Below, piece after piece: positions 25,059-33,927 of a stretch of 64,000 nt of DNA; positions within the stretch are counted from its first letter, which is position 1, and every line of letters begins with the position of its first letter. The DNA comes from Pirellula sp. (GTDB lineage: Bacteria; Planctomycetota; Planctomycetia; Pirellulales; Lacipirellulaceae). Location of the stretch: contig PNKX01000001.1 in the NCBI GenBank assembly GCA_013822725.1, positions 124,001 to 188,000 of the forward strand, given 5' to 3'. Made by a program: the position numbers and the translations under genes. Under the pieces are notes generated by a model. It did not search any database, was not told the origin of the DNA, and saw only the letters and a program-made list of their open reading frames with translations.

Positions 25059-27029
25059 ATGGGTTCATCGTCGCCATCATTCGACGGGCTGCGCGTCGCC
25101 TCCTTCGAAAGCCGCAAAGCCGAAGATACGCAACGCATGATCGAACGCTTCGGCGGCGTCGCGTTCGTCAGCCCGTCAATGCGCGAAATCGCCGTCGACG
25201 CCGATCGCTCGGTCGTCGAATTCGGACATCGACTTATCACCGGCCAGATCGAAGTGGTGATTCTCCTCACCGGCGTCGGCACGCGCGAAATGCTCAGCCG
25301 CGTCGAACGCCACATCGATCGCGAGCGCTTCCTCCACGCGCTCGCCGACGTAAAAACAATCGTCCGCGGCCCCAAGCCGCTTGCCGTGCTGCGTGAGTTG
25401 CAACTCACGCCAACGATCATCGTCCCCGAGCCAAACACCTGGCGCGAAGTCCTCGCCGAGATCGACGCCCGCCTGCCGGTCGTCAATCTCACCGTCGCCG
25501 TCCAGGAGTACGGCGTGCCGAACATCAGCCTCGTCGCCGGCCTCGAAGCCCGCGGCGCCATGGTCGAATCGTTCAAGGTCTATCGCTGGGACTTGCCTGA
25601 GGACTCCGCTCCGCTCCGCGAGAACATCAAACGTCTCGCCGCCGGCGGTCTCGACGTCGCGATGTTCACTTCCGCGCAACAAGTCGTGCACCTGCTGCGT
25701 GTGGCGAAGGAGATGAATCTTGAGACGCAAATCCGCGACGCCTTCCGCCGCACGGTCATCGCCTCCGTCGGCCCCACGACTAGCGAGATGCTCCGCGCGA
25801 ACGCCCTGCCGGTCGACTTCGAACCGTCGCACCCCAAACTCGGACATCTCGTCGCCGAGTCGGCTGCGAATGCGAAGGCAATGTTAGAACGGAAGGCAAC
25901 AGTCTCTGCCGGGTGGAGCGAAAAGGCGGTAGTGATGAAGTCGCATGAAACGCATGGTCAATCGACGCCTCGCGATCTTAGTCAACACGACAATCACCCG
26001 TCGCAAGCCGGCCCTTTCATGCGGGCCTGCCGGCGCGAAAGCGTTCCCTACACGCCGATCTGGCTCATGCGACAAGCCGGCCGTTACATGGCAGAGTACC
26101 GCGAAGTCCGCGCGAAACAATCGTTCCTCGAGCTCTGCAAGAATCCCAAACTCTGCAGCGAAGTGATGTGCACCGCCGTCGACCGCCTTGGCGTCGACGC
26201 CGCGATCATCTTCTCTGACCTGCTGCCGATCCTCGAACCGATGGGGCTCGACCTCGAGTTCTCCCCCGGCGACGGCCCGCAGATTCACAACCCGGTCCGC
26301 GAATCGGAGGATGTGGCTCGCGTCATCGAACTCGAAAGCACCGAGTCGCTCCACTTCGTCTTCGAAACAGTCGCCCAAACTCGCAAGGACCTGCCGGAGC
26401 ACATTCCGCTGATCGGTTTCTCAGGCGCCCCGTTCACACTCGCCAGCTACGCGATCGAAGGGGGCGGCAGCCGCAACTTTCTCCACACGAAGACGCTCAT
26501 GTACCGTGCGCCTGACGCATGGCGGGAATTGATGGAGCGGCTGTCGCGTTCGATCACCCGCTATCTCAACGCCCAAATCGCCGCCGGCGCCCAGGCGGTG
26601 CAACTCTTCGACAGCTGGGTCGGCTGCCTCTCACCCGCCGACTACCGCCAATACGTTCTGCCGTACGTGCGCAGCATCGCCGACAGCCTTTCCCCCGGCG
26701 CCCCGCTGATCCACTTCGGCACCGGCAATCCGGCGCTCCTGCCGCTGATGGCCGAAGCCGGCGGCGACGTGATCGGCGTCGACTGGCGCATTGACCTCGC
26801 CGACGCTTGGCAAACGGTCGGCTACGACCGCGCCGTGCAGGGGAACCTCGACCCCACGATCCTGTTAGCCGACCGCGAGTCGATCGAAACCCAAGCCCGC
26901 GCGGTCCTGAATGCCGCCGGCAACCGCCCCGGCCACATCTTCAACCTCGGCCACGGCGTGCTGCAGCAAACGCCGGTGGATAACGTGAAGGCGCTGGTGG
27001 ATTTTGTGCATGCCGAGAGCCGGCATTAG
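25059..27029 (+). CDS. hemDE: Fused uroporphyrinogen-III synthase / uroporphyrinogen decarboxylase
   Basis: A 656-residue two-domain heme enzyme. Residues about 10-275 resemble HemD (LRVASFESRKAEDTQRMIE, VVILLTGVGTREML, VPEPNTWREVL, DVAMFTSAQQVVHLL, IASVGPTTSEML), which cyclises hydroxymethylbilane. After a linker (about 276-314), residues 315-656 are HemE (IWLMRQAGRYMAEYRE with the active RQAGRY at 338-343, AAIIFSDLLPILEPMG, FSGAPFTLASYAIEGG, GHGVLQQTPVDNV), which decarboxylates uroporphyrinogen III to coproporphyrinogen III. The fusion puts two consecutive steps in one chain. The final 89 bases overlap an antisense small gene. Confidence 0.95.
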   Translation: MGSSSPSFDGLRVASFESRKAEDTQRMIERFGGVAFVSPSMREIAVDADRSVVEFGHRLITGQIEVVILLTGVGTREMLSRVERHIDRERFLHALADVKTIVRGPKPLAVLRELQLTPTIIVPEPNTWREVLAEIDARLPVVNLTVAVQEYGVPNISLVAGLEARGAMVESFKVYRWDLPEDSAPLRENIKRLAAGGLDVAMFTSAQQVVHLLRVAKEMNLETQIRDAFRRTVIASVGPTTSEMLRANALPVDFEPSHPKLGHLVAESAANAKAMLERKATVSAGWSEKAVVMKSHETHGQSTPRDLSQHDNHPSQAGPFMRACRRESVPYTPIWLMRQAGRYMAEYREVRAKQSFLELCKNPKLCSEVMCTAVDRLGVDAAIIFSDLLPILEPMGLDLEFSPGDGPQIHNPVRESEDVARVIELESTESLHFVFETVAQTRKDLPEHIPLIGFSGAPFTLASYAIEGGGSRNFLHTKTLMYRAPDAWRELMERLSRSITRYLNAQIAAGAQAVQLFDSWVGCLSPADYRQYVLPYVRSIADSLSPGAPLIHFGTGNPALLPLMAEAGGDVIGVDWRIDLADAWQTVGYDRAVQGNLDPTILLADRESIETQARAVLNAAGNRPGHIFNLGHGVLQQTPVDNVKALVDFVHAESRH

Positions 27030-27285
27030 CCGCTATGCCGGGAACCGGCGATAATCGCAGCGCGATCGCCGTATTGGCGGCAGGCGATCCTGTGTAGAGA
27101 ATCGCGAATCGGTTCCGCCTAGCGTTGACCGCATGGCGATAAACTTCGTCGCGATCTTTGCTGTGAGCGATGACAACTCCACGCAGCACTTCCAGTGATT
27201 CGTCCGTCTCTGGATTCTCTACAAGAATCCACTCAGAATCGAACGCCTGCTTGATCTGCTCGATTGTGAGAATGTTCGGCATCAT
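26941..27285 (-). CDS. Small conserved protein (DUF-type, next to protease-like genes in other bacteria)
   Basis: A 114-codon frame. Residues 1-76 (IKQAFDSEWILVENPETDES, HSKDRDEVYRHA, FAILYTGSPAANTAIAL) match a small family I remember from cyanobacteria and other bacteria, usually ending at this point. The remaining 38 residues are basic and low-complexity and are encoded antisense to the end of hemDE, so they look like read-through after loss of the original stop. Start at 27285 or the next ATG, three bases on. The function is unknown. Confidence 0.7.
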   Translation of the reverse strand: MMPNILTIEQIKQAFDSEWILVENPETDESLEVLRGVVIAHSKDRDEVYRHAVNARRNRFAILYTGSPAANTAIALRLSPVPGIAANAGSRHAQNPPAPSRYPPAFAAARRGRG

Positions 27286-27365
27286 TGCCTACCAAATCCG
27301 CACTGATTGCTGCTTTAATCGCCGACTCAGGCAGAAAATGCCGTGCTTGCTATCGCGGAGTACGT

Positions 27366-27722
27366 TTAACCTCGACGCAGCAATTGATTGCTAATCAATC
27401 GCTCCAACAATTTAATATCAGATTCTGATCCGGCGGAATTGTACTGATCTTTATTTCGATTTACCCACACTTCCAACGTCCTTACTCCTGCCGGACTGCC
27501 ATCCAATCGCATGGAAAAGATGCAGTGCCCAGTCCAACTTCGGTGGAAGTAGAGCCATCCCTCTTCAAAAAAGACAAACCACTTGTCTTCCATCTCCCTC
27601 GGCAGCAGTCCCAGCCTGAGTTGCTCGGCTTCTACGTCATCAAAGAAGGGTGCGTAGTTGAGCATTTCCCGCTCAGCTGGCATGGGATGGCTCTGCCATG
27701 ACATTCTTCTTGCAGGCTCCAT
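27366..27722 (-). CDS. Conserved hypothetical protein
   Basis: A 118-residue soluble protein. The conserved-looking core is MEDKWFVFFEEGWLYFHRSW followed by TGHCIFSMRL, then VNRNKDQYNSAGSESDIKLLERLI. I remember similar proteins in other bacteria but no assigned function. ATG 27722 has AAGGA eight bases upstream; the frame extends upstream into the LOG gene without start support. It ends about 80 bases before the next minus-strand gene start and lies just downstream of the LOG-family gene, possibly in one transcript. Confidence 0.75.
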   Translation of the reverse strand: MEPARRMSWQSHPMPAEREMLNYAPFFDDVEAEQLRLGLLPREMEDKWFVFFEEGWLYFHRSWTGHCIFSMRLDGSPAGVRTLEVWVNRNKDQYNSAGSESDIKLLERLISNQLLRRG

Positions 27723-27747
27723 AGCCTCGTTCCTTCCAAGCTGTCCG

Positions 27748-28785
27748 TCACGACAGCGTAGGCACATGCTGCTTCGCCTCGTCAATCGCCGGCGGTTTCG
27801 CGTCATTGATGAGATCAATCAGCACCCGCAGTCGCCCGTAGTTCCGTCGATTGAAGTGAAACGCCAGCCGCGGCAGCGTTGACAGACTAAAATCGTCCGC
27901 CTCCTCCTTGAACGCCTCGCGCTGTACGAACTCGCCTTTCGCGAGCAAGTCGGTGAAGTCGCGATTGATCTCGACGAGCGTCTCCTCCGGCAGCGCATGC
28001 TGCAGGCGAAACACCAGTTGCTTCCGCACGAACCGCATGCTGTGGAACACGCGATAGAACTGCATGATCTCACCGACCGTCTCGTCGACGGTGTCGAAGA
28101 CCTTGTACAGCCGGAAGTCGACGTGTGAGATCATCCGCTCGCCCCACAGATGCTTGTCGACGAACGCGTGGAAGTCCTTCCAATACGTCCCACCTGGCTC
28201 GTCGAGCAAGATGACCGGCACCATCTCCCGCTTGCCTGTTTGCAATAGCGTGAGCACCTCCAGCCCTTCGTCGAGCGTGCCGAACCCGCCCGGCAGGCAA
28301 ACGACGGCATCGCACTCTTTGACGAACATCAGCTTGCGGGTGAAGAAGTACTTCATGTTCACCAGCTTCGGATCGTCACGAATGTATTCATTCGACGACT
28401 GCTCGAAGGGGAGCATGATGTTCAGCCCCATCGAGTTCTCGCGCCCGGCGCCGCGGTGCCCCGCCTCCATGATGCCGCTGGCGGCGCCGGTGACGACCAG
28501 CCACTGCCGGTCGGCCATCGCCTTGCCGAGCTCCATCGCCTGGATGTAAGCCAGGGCGTCTGATGGAGTGCGGGCCGAGCCGAAGATCGTCACCTTCCGC
28601 CGTCCGCGATAGTTGGCGAAGACCTTGAAGGCGTACCGCAACTCGCGGATCGTCCTGCTCAAAATCTTCAGGTCGCCGCGGTCGATCCGGTCGGCGTGGA
28701 GCTTGTCGGCCGACTCGCGAATCATCGCGATCAAATCGGCGATGTCGTCAGGTTCCAGCGGCAGGTCGGGATCAATCGTCGACAT
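27748..28785 (-). CDS. LOG-family protein (Rossmann, TIGR00730-like)
   Basis: A 345-residue protein. The centre carries the LOG signature PGGFGTLDE (165-173) and the upstream glycine-rich VTGAASGIMEAGHRGAG (98-114). LOG proteins are nucleotide 5'-monophosphate phosphoribohydrolases, with old names as lysine decarboxylases; the plant enzymes activate cytokinins. The C-terminal part (about 245-345) is longer than the minimal LOG fold and may be regulatory. The substrate here is unproven. A palindrome of the CAGGAT type lies upstream. Confidence 0.88.
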   Translation of the reverse strand: MSTIDPDLPLEPDDIADLIAMIRESADKLHADRIDRGDLKILSRTIRELRYAFKVFANYRGRRKVTIFGSARTPSDALAYIQAMELGKAMADRQWLVVTGAASGIMEAGHRGAGRENSMGLNIMLPFEQSSNEYIRDDPKLVNMKYFFTRKLMFVKECDAVVCLPGGFGTLDEGLEVLTLLQTGKREMVPVILLDEPGGTYWKDFHAFVDKHLWGERMISHVDFRLYKVFDTVDETVGEIMQFYRVFHSMRFVRKQLVFRLQHALPEETLVEINRDFTDLLAKGEFVQREAFKEEADDFSLSTLPRLAFHFNRRNYGRLRVLIDLINDAKPPAIDEAKQHVPTLS

Positions 28786-28829
28786 TGTGACTCAACTTTT
28801 TCTAGCCCGTGATGGAGCGCGAATTGATT

Positions 28830-28927
28830 TTTTGACAGGATAACAGGATGTCGCAGATCGACAGGATGAAATTCGCTTTTTCCAAATCCCGTCGATCCCC
28901 CTTCATCCTGTAATCCTGTCCAGTCTT
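28830..28927. repeat. Long palindrome (GACAGGATAACAGGAT arms)
   Basis: The left arm gacaggataacaggatgtcg and the right arm ending atcctgtaatcctgtccagt repeat a unit of 9-10 bases. The same family occurs at 9845, 47290, 48557 and 61162. Confidence 0.92.
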
Positions 28928-28946
28928 TCATTCACGTCCAACGAAA

Positions 28947-28980
28947 ACAGCCCGGCGCGTCGGCGCCGGGCTGTTTCGGT
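28947..28980 (-). terminator. Intrinsic terminator of the small gene 29013-29261
   Basis: An 11-bp GC stem (acagcccggcg and its complement) with a six-base loop. On the minus strand it is followed by TTTTCGTT. It lies 33 bases beyond the stop at 29013. Confidence 0.85.
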
Positions 28981-29012
28981 TGGGAGTCTTTCTCGGCCGC
29001 GGCTGTGTCGGC

Positions 29013-29261
29013 TCAGGCCGAGGGTCGGCGGTAGTATTGGTAGGCCAGCAGCACTTCGTAGAGGTCGGCCGAGAGGGTGATCTCGTCGTCCTCGAAGTCG
29101 CTCAGCCAGGTGCGGCGGCTGTTCACCGCGTCGGCCAAGAGCGGCAGCACTTCGCTCAAGGGCGCGGTGATGCACGGCTTGCCGCCGTTGTTGCGGGCCA
29201 GCGTCGGCACGCTGGTCTCTTCTTCCGGACCGCGATACACGCGTAGGTAGCTAGCGGACAT
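29013..29261 (-). CDS. Small conserved hypothetical protein
   Basis: An 82-residue acidic soluble protein (SEVLPLLADAVNSRRTWLSD, FEDDEITLSADLYEVLLAYQ). It is not recognised as a named family, but GGGAGGG lies upstream of ATG 29261 and a clear terminator follows, so a real single-gene unit is likely. Confidence 0.72.
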   Translation of the reverse strand: MSASYLRVYRGPEEETSVPTLARNNGGKPCITAPLSEVLPLLADAVNSRRTWLSDFEDDEITLSADLYEVLLAYQYYRRPSA

Positions 29262-29591
29262 CTCGAGGGGTCCCTCCCATCGGTGACGTGTCGAAACTCA
29301 AACGCACGCTGCGACGCACTCGGCTCATCCTTGAGCCCTCTCGCCATCAATGGCGCATGCGCCCCCTCGCTCGCAGTGGGTGGTATCGTCTGGCGCGGTT
29401 TTCAATGTTGAGCCAATAGGTAGGGAAAATCGAAATGTGCTTCAAACCACAGCTAGCACGATCGTTCCGAGAACCCTGTCACCCCGAGGCGCCCCGAGGG
29501 GTCCGCCCAGCCCCATTCCGCCCTCAGCCGCCACTGGAGCCGGCTGCGGGCATCCCCTACGATAATTGCTAGCAAGGGCGGCGTTGGCCTC

Positions 29592-29676
29592 CTGCAGCCC
29601 TCGGCTCCGCTGGAGGCCGGTCACCGTTCCGCAACGTCCAGCGGCGCGCTACCCCCCGGCCAAGCCGGGGGCTGAA
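29592..29676. repeat. Family B double-hairpin repeat (diverged)
   Basis: TGCAGCCCTCGGCTCCGC on the left and AAGCCGGGGGCTGAA on the right; the left arm has lost some pairs. It is in the 452-base gap 29262-29713, which otherwise shows nothing I can name. It is 37 bases upstream of the next gene, which has another copy directly after it. Confidence 0.85.
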
Positions 29677-29713
29677 TTCCCTTCCCCCTTCCACCATCGC
29701 CCTTCCCCCTTCC

Positions 29714-30199
29714 ATGGACTTCCGCGAACGACTCCAACGCGCCACCGTCCGCGGCCAGCAGGCCCGCGACGCCGAAGCACAGGCCAAAGCCGCCAAGGCC
29801 CTCAGCGAAGAGGAGTGTCGCCGACTCCATTCGAACTACCGGCTGGTGCTGAACGACCACATCGAGAGCTGCCTCAAGCAACTCGCCGAGAACTTCCCCG
29901 GCTTCAATTATGAGTCGGTCGTCACCGACAAGGGCTGGGGGGGCGCGGTGCGGCGTGACGACTTCGGCATGAGCGGCGGGCGGCGCGAGAACTACTTCAG
30001 CCGGCTTGAGATCCTCGTGAGTCCCCACAACCAGTACCATGTGCTGGAGGTGCTAGCCAAAGGCGCTGTGCGTAATAAAGAGAACTTTAACCGCAATCAC
30101 TACCAGTTGCTGAAGGACGCCGACCTCGACGCCTTCCGTAATCTGATCGAACAATGGACGCTCGACTACGCCGAACACTACGCCGCGAGCACGACGTAG
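29714..30199 (+). CDS. Conserved hypothetical protein flanked by family B repeats
   Basis: A 161-residue soluble protein. The N-terminal third is a charged helix (RERLQRATVRGQQARDAEAQ); the rest mixes strands and helices, with FNYESVVTDKGWGGAVRRDD and YFSRLEILVSPHNQYHVLEV. No family is recognised. Family B repeats lie 37 bases before the start and 2 bases after the stop, so the gene sits between two inverted elements. Codon use looks like its neighbours. Confidence 0.75.
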   Translation: MDFRERLQRATVRGQQARDAEAQAKAAKALSEEECRRLHSNYRLVLNDHIESCLKQLAENFPGFNYESVVTDKGWGGAVRRDDFGMSGGRRENYFSRLEILVSPHNQYHVLEVLAKGAVRNKENFNRNHYQLLKDADLDAFRNLIEQWTLDYAEHYAASTT

Positions 30200-30201
30200 T
30201 A

Positions 30202-30288
30202 CTGCAGCCCCCGGCTCCGCCGGGGGGTCGCTTACCATGCCGCTACGTCTTACGGCGCGCAACCCCCTGGGGGAGCCAGGGGCTGAAA
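30202..30288. repeat. Family B double-hairpin repeat
   Basis: CTGCAGCCCCCGGCTCCGCC on the left and GGAGCCAGGGGCTGAAA on the right, beginning two bases after the stop at 30199. Confidence 0.92.
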
Positions 30289-30306
30289 GAGATAGCCTTC
30301 ACGCCA

Positions 30307-30340
30307 ACAAAAAAACCGCGAAGCATTCGCTCCGCGGCTT
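30307..30340 (-). terminator. Intrinsic terminator of the 30370-31248 gene
   Basis: On the minus strand a stem (ccgcggagc ... gcttcgcgg, imperfect) is followed by a seven-T run. It lies 30 bases beyond the stop. Confidence 0.7.
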
Positions 30341-30369
30341 AGCGATCTCAAACCTTAAAACCACTCGAT

Positions 30370-31248
30370 CTACGCATCAAGCGGCGCGATCGTCAGTTGC
30401 CGCAGCGCATCAAGGCACTCGATCACCGCGTCCGGCGTCGTCTCGGCCCACTCCAGCCGACGCTGCGTGATGATCGCCAGCTTGAATTGCTCGAACGCAT
30501 CAGCAATGTCATCCGGCAGGTCGCCGACTTCGACGCTCAGCCGACTGCGGGCCTTCTTCGGGCTCTGCGGCGCTTCGTCGTCGTACGATGAGCTCGAACC
30601 GCCCGAGTGCGACTCAGCCTCTTCGCCTTCTTCGCTCTCTTCGTCGCCTTCCGATTGCTTCCGCTTCGCGGCGCCTTCGACTGACTTTACCTCCGCCGAC
30701 TCGCCGGTGACGGCGCCTTCGCGAGCCGCCATCTCCGACTCGTCTTCGCCGAGCCACGGGGCGTCTTCGTCATCGCCCGCCGCTTCGGCGTCGTCGGTCG
30801 GCATCGTCTCGCCCGGCTTGCCGACTGTTTCCCAACGCTGGCCGCGCATCTGCGAGACCGACCAGCCATTGTGGATCGCCCCTTCGAGCCACATCTCGGC
30901 GTCTTCCCAATCGATCGACGCTTGGAAGTGGCTCCAGAAGAGCCCCTGGTACTGATCGAACGCGTCGCCGAATCGCTGGAACACGCGGCGCAAACGGCCG
31001 ACGTGCTGGCTCGTCACCCGGCCGACCAACTGCGACCACGCTTCGTCGGAGTACTCGGTCACCGCGGCGCCGTCGGCGATCAGCGCTTCCCGCCATTCGC
31101 AGATGATCCGCCCTTTCTCCCAGTTAGTCGTGCTGACCAACCGGTTCCATTGGCCGACAAAGCGCCCCGCCGCATCGTTGCCGGCCGGTGCCGTCGACGA
31201 GTCAAGTTCAGCTACTGCGGTGTCAGACTTCTTCTTTCCGGCGGCCAT
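30370..31248 (-). CDS. Conserved hypothetical, acidic linker protein
   Basis: A 292-residue soluble protein with two ordered parts. The N-terminal domain (about 28-145: FVGQWNRLVSTTNWEKGRII, YSDEAWSQLVGRVTSQHVGR, FDQYQGLFWSHFQASIDW) is joined by an acidic Glu/Ser/Asp-rich linker (about 150-240) to a C-terminal helical part (about 243-292). AAGGAG lies eight bases before ATG 31248. I believe it is a planctomycete-type conserved unknown; a DNA-associated role is possible from the layout but not shown. Confidence 0.75.
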   Translation of the reverse strand: MAAGKKKSDTAVAELDSSTAPAGNDAAGRFVGQWNRLVSTTNWEKGRIICEWREALIADGAAVTEYSDEAWSQLVGRVTSQHVGRLRRVFQRFGDAFDQYQGLFWSHFQASIDWEDAEMWLEGAIHNGWSVSQMRGQRWETVGKPGETMPTDDAEAAGDDEDAPWLGEDESEMAAREGAVTGESAEVKSVEGAAKRKQSEGDEESEEGEEAESHSGGSSSSYDDEAPQSPKKARSRLSVEVGDLPDDIADAFEQFKLAIITQRRLEWAETTPDAVIECLDALRQLTIAPLDA

Positions 31249-31595
31249 GCAAATCGCTCCTTGCAGCGTGATCTTCCCATACGCCGACGAAGCGCTCGCC
31301 TCGTCGGGGCCGCGGATTCTATCACGCTAGCGAGGGGCAGAACCACAAGGCGCAAGGGGCGCCGAGGCGGAAAAGAGGTGAGTTCTGACGCGTCGCTACG
31401 GCAACACCGTTATTCGCCGCAATCTTCGCGAGTCCGGCTCCCCGCGCTGATCGCGACAATCGCCAAAGATTCACATCAAGGCGGGGGATAAGCTGTCGGC
31501 AGCCGCGGGTCAACGACCCGCCGGAGCGGAACCGGATAGGTCGTGCCACTCGCTCACCACCGCTCCGGCGGCTCGTTGAGCCGCGGCTACTGCCG

Positions 31596-31814
31596 CTACG
31601 CCAATTCCGGCGCCTGCTCATCCGACACGAAGTCGCATCCCTTGTGCGCTCCGTCGCAGAACGGCTTCTTCGCCGAATGCCCGCAGCGGCAGAGAGCGTA
31701 GGCCGGCTTCGCCGGATCGAGCTTGAACTCGCGTCCCTGCGAATCGAGCAACTTGAACGGCCCCTCGACGAGGAACGGACCATTGGGGCGCATGCGAATC
31801 GTCACGTCTGCCAT
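31596..31814 (-). CDS. CDGSH-type iron-sulfur protein
   Basis: A 72-residue protein. The [2Fe-2S] motif is complete: Cys42, Cys44, Cys53 and His57 in CRCGHSAKKPFCDGAHKG. Small bacterial CDGSH proteins bind a redox-active, labile cluster; the physiological partner is unknown. The N-terminal strand (VTIRMRPNGPFLVEGPFKL) is typical. ATG 31814 is chosen over the longer open frame to 31976, whose residues do not look like protein. Confidence 0.92.
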   Translation of the reverse strand: MADVTIRMRPNGPFLVEGPFKLLDSQGREFKLDPAKPAYALCRCGHSAKKPFCDGAHKGCDFVSDEQAPELA

Positions 31815-31993
31815 AGTAAACCCTGCGGTGCGGTGGCGGTGGCGGTGGGAACCGGGAGTTTGTTGCCGAACGCCGCAACAACCCGGCCGAGGCCTTCGAA
31901 GGCACGTCGACTGATCGACCAGTCTAGCCGATTGCCGCACGAGCATGAAGTGAACGCCGCTGGCGAGGAGAGGCAACTTACCAGCGCGCCACG

Positions 31994-33673
31994 TTACTTC
32001 GCCGGCGCCGCTTCCGCCGCGGGCAATTCATTAGGCGGTTGCAGCACAAACAACACCAGCTCGCGCGGCTCGCTCGCCGCGTTACTCGATTGCGGCGGCG
32101 ATTCCTGCGGCTCATTCAGCGTTAGACGCTTCAGCTCCATTTCCGATTTGGCGCTCGCGGCCCGCTTCGCCAGCGGCGCCTCATCATCAACGACCACTGC
32201 CGCGAACGCATCCTCCGCGTCCTGGCACTTCAACAAGAGGGCGTCGAGCTGCGCCGGCGTCGCCTCGACCCAAACTTGGTTCTCGAGCGACTCTTTCCGC
32301 TTCTCGCCGCTGCGAACCTCGCCGCCAAGCTGCGTGGCTGCGGCTCCGTCGGCGCCCTCCGGCTTCAACTCCGAAAAGAAAAAGTAGTGGGAACGCTCTG
32401 GCGTCGCCGCCTGATCAGCCGCGTCGAGTTTCGCTTCTTCCGCGGCCTGCTCGCCCCCTGCGCTCCGCGAGAACTGCAGCGACCGTCCGCCGAAAAAGTC
32501 TTGTCGCCGATCAACATCTTCCGCCGGCATGATCTCGCTCTCGGCCAGCAACGTCTTGAATCGCAACGCCCCCTCAGGAGTCGCCAGCCGGAGCGTCACG
32601 GTCGCGGCTGGAGTCTCAAACTCCCGTCGCGCCTCGTCGGCAGTGCCAGCCTGCCCGTCAAAGCGGTACATCGCGCCGCCGCGCAGTCCTTCGGCGCCAC
32701 CGCCGCCAACGCCCCCCATTGCCCATTCGGTTGGCGCGCCAGCTGCTGCCGGCGATGCACCCTCTGACGACGACGCCAGCGGCGCCATCAACGCCGCTCC
32801 GGGCCGATCGAACGAATCCTGCAACGCCACCGCGTCCGCGCTGGGTTGCCCATTCGCGGCCGAGTCGACCAGCGCATCGAGTTCCGCGGGCTCCTCCGCC
32901 GGCGATTCGGCATCCATGGTTTCACCCTTCAACGCCGGAAACCCTGGCGTCGCGGCCATCGGCACAGCCGTCGCCGCTGGAGCCGCGGCCTGAGGCGCCG
33001 AAGCCGTCGCCGGCACGGCCGCTAGTGATTCGACGCTCTTCTCCTCTTCATCCGCAACGGAAGCATCAACGCCGCGAGCGCCCAGCGACCCGCGCAGCCC
33101 CGGCGGCAGGCCCTCGGCCTCCGCCGCGTCCTTTGCGGCAGCTAATTGATCGCCAGACTCCTCTTTGACGCCATCGGACGCTCGCAGCCGCCGCTCTAAT
33201 TGCTCAATCTCGGCGTCGGCCTTCGCAACCGCCGCCTGACGCTTCTCGGCCCGCGCCAGCTCGCGCTCATCCTGAGCCAATTCCGCCGGCTGAAACACAG
33301 CGATCAGCACCGTCGCCGCGATGGCGAGCGCCGACCAGACCAACCCGCGACGAATCCCGGACCACCGATCAACGGGCGTCAGCGGCAAGGTTGTTGAATG
33401 AGACTGAGCCGCCGGCCCATGCGAGTCGAGGTCGGCCCGCGCTTGCTCGACTTCCGCGAGCACTCCGGCCCGCAAATCGCGCCCCAGCGTCTCGCGCGGC
33501 AGCGACTTGATTGCGCTCGACAGTGATCGAAGTTCGTCGACCAAAGCCGCCGCCGTCGGATCGCTTCGCAACCGCTCCTCCACCAGCGCATGCTCCGCCG
33601 CCGTCAGTTCGCCATCGACATAAGCGCTGAGCAGCTCGTCGTCAAAGTCGTCGTTGGCGTTCCCGGCGGTCAT
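31994..33673 (-). CDS. Anti-sigma-factor-like membrane protein
   Basis: A 559-residue protein. The cytoplasmic N-terminus (about 10-75, LLSAYVDGELTAAEHALVEE) is of the anti-sigma type without zinc ligands, followed by one membrane span (about 109-127). A long extracytoplasmic part has a coiled coil (about 132-168), an Ala/Pro/Glu low-complexity segment (about 195-330) and an ordered C-terminal domain (about 355-555) with VTLRLATPEGALRFKTLL and VWVEATPAQLDALLLK. It probably anchors and inhibits the ECF sigma encoded upstream; a nested palindrome lies between the two genes. Confidence 0.83.
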   Translation of the reverse strand: MTAGNANDDFDDELLSAYVDGELTAAEHALVEERLRSDPTAAALVDELRSLSSAIKSLPRETLGRDLRAGVLAEVEQARADLDSHGPAAQSHSTTLPLTPVDRWSGIRRGLVWSALAIAATVLIAVFQPAELAQDERELARAEKRQAAVAKADAEIEQLERRLRASDGVKEESGDQLAAAKDAAEAEGLPPGLRGSLGARGVDASVADEEEKSVESLAAVPATASAPQAAAPAATAVPMAATPGFPALKGETMDAESPAEEPAELDALVDSAANGQPSADAVALQDSFDRPGAALMAPLASSSEGASPAAAGAPTEWAMGGVGGGGAEGLRGGAMYRFDGQAGTADEARREFETPAATVTLRLATPEGALRFKTLLAESEIMPAEDVDRRQDFFGGRSLQFSRSAGGEQAAEEAKLDAADQAATPERSHYFFFSELKPEGADGAAATQLGGEVRSGEKRKESLENQVWVEATPAQLDALLLKCQDAEDAFAAVVVDDEAPLAKRAASAKSEMELKRLTLNEPQESPPQSSNAASEPRELVLFVLQPPNELPAAEAAPAK

Positions 33674-33700
33674 GATCTACTTAAAAATATGAATGCATTT

Positions 33701-33908
33701 GAACCACGAAGCACACGAAAGAAACGAAAAGTTACAAAGGAGTTTGAAACCGCAGATGAACGCCGATGGACGCAGATAAGAATCAGAAGCTTGGGGAACA
33801 CGCTTGAAGATTCTGGCAACAAATCCCTCTCTGCGTTTATCCGCGTTCATCTGCGGTTCCAAAAATTGAATTCTTCCGTTTCGTCCTTTTCGTGTGTTTC
33901 GTGGTTAA
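33701..33908. repeat. Nested long palindrome
   Basis: The outer arms are gaaccacgaagcacacgaaa and its complement ending gtgtttcgtggtta. The inner arms (33746-33860) are accgcagatgaacgccgatg and its complement ending tcatctgcggtt. It lies between an ECF sigma gene and its anti-sigma gene, as at 13043. Confidence 0.92.
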
Positions 33909-33927
33909 AAACTCCCGCATTAAAACC

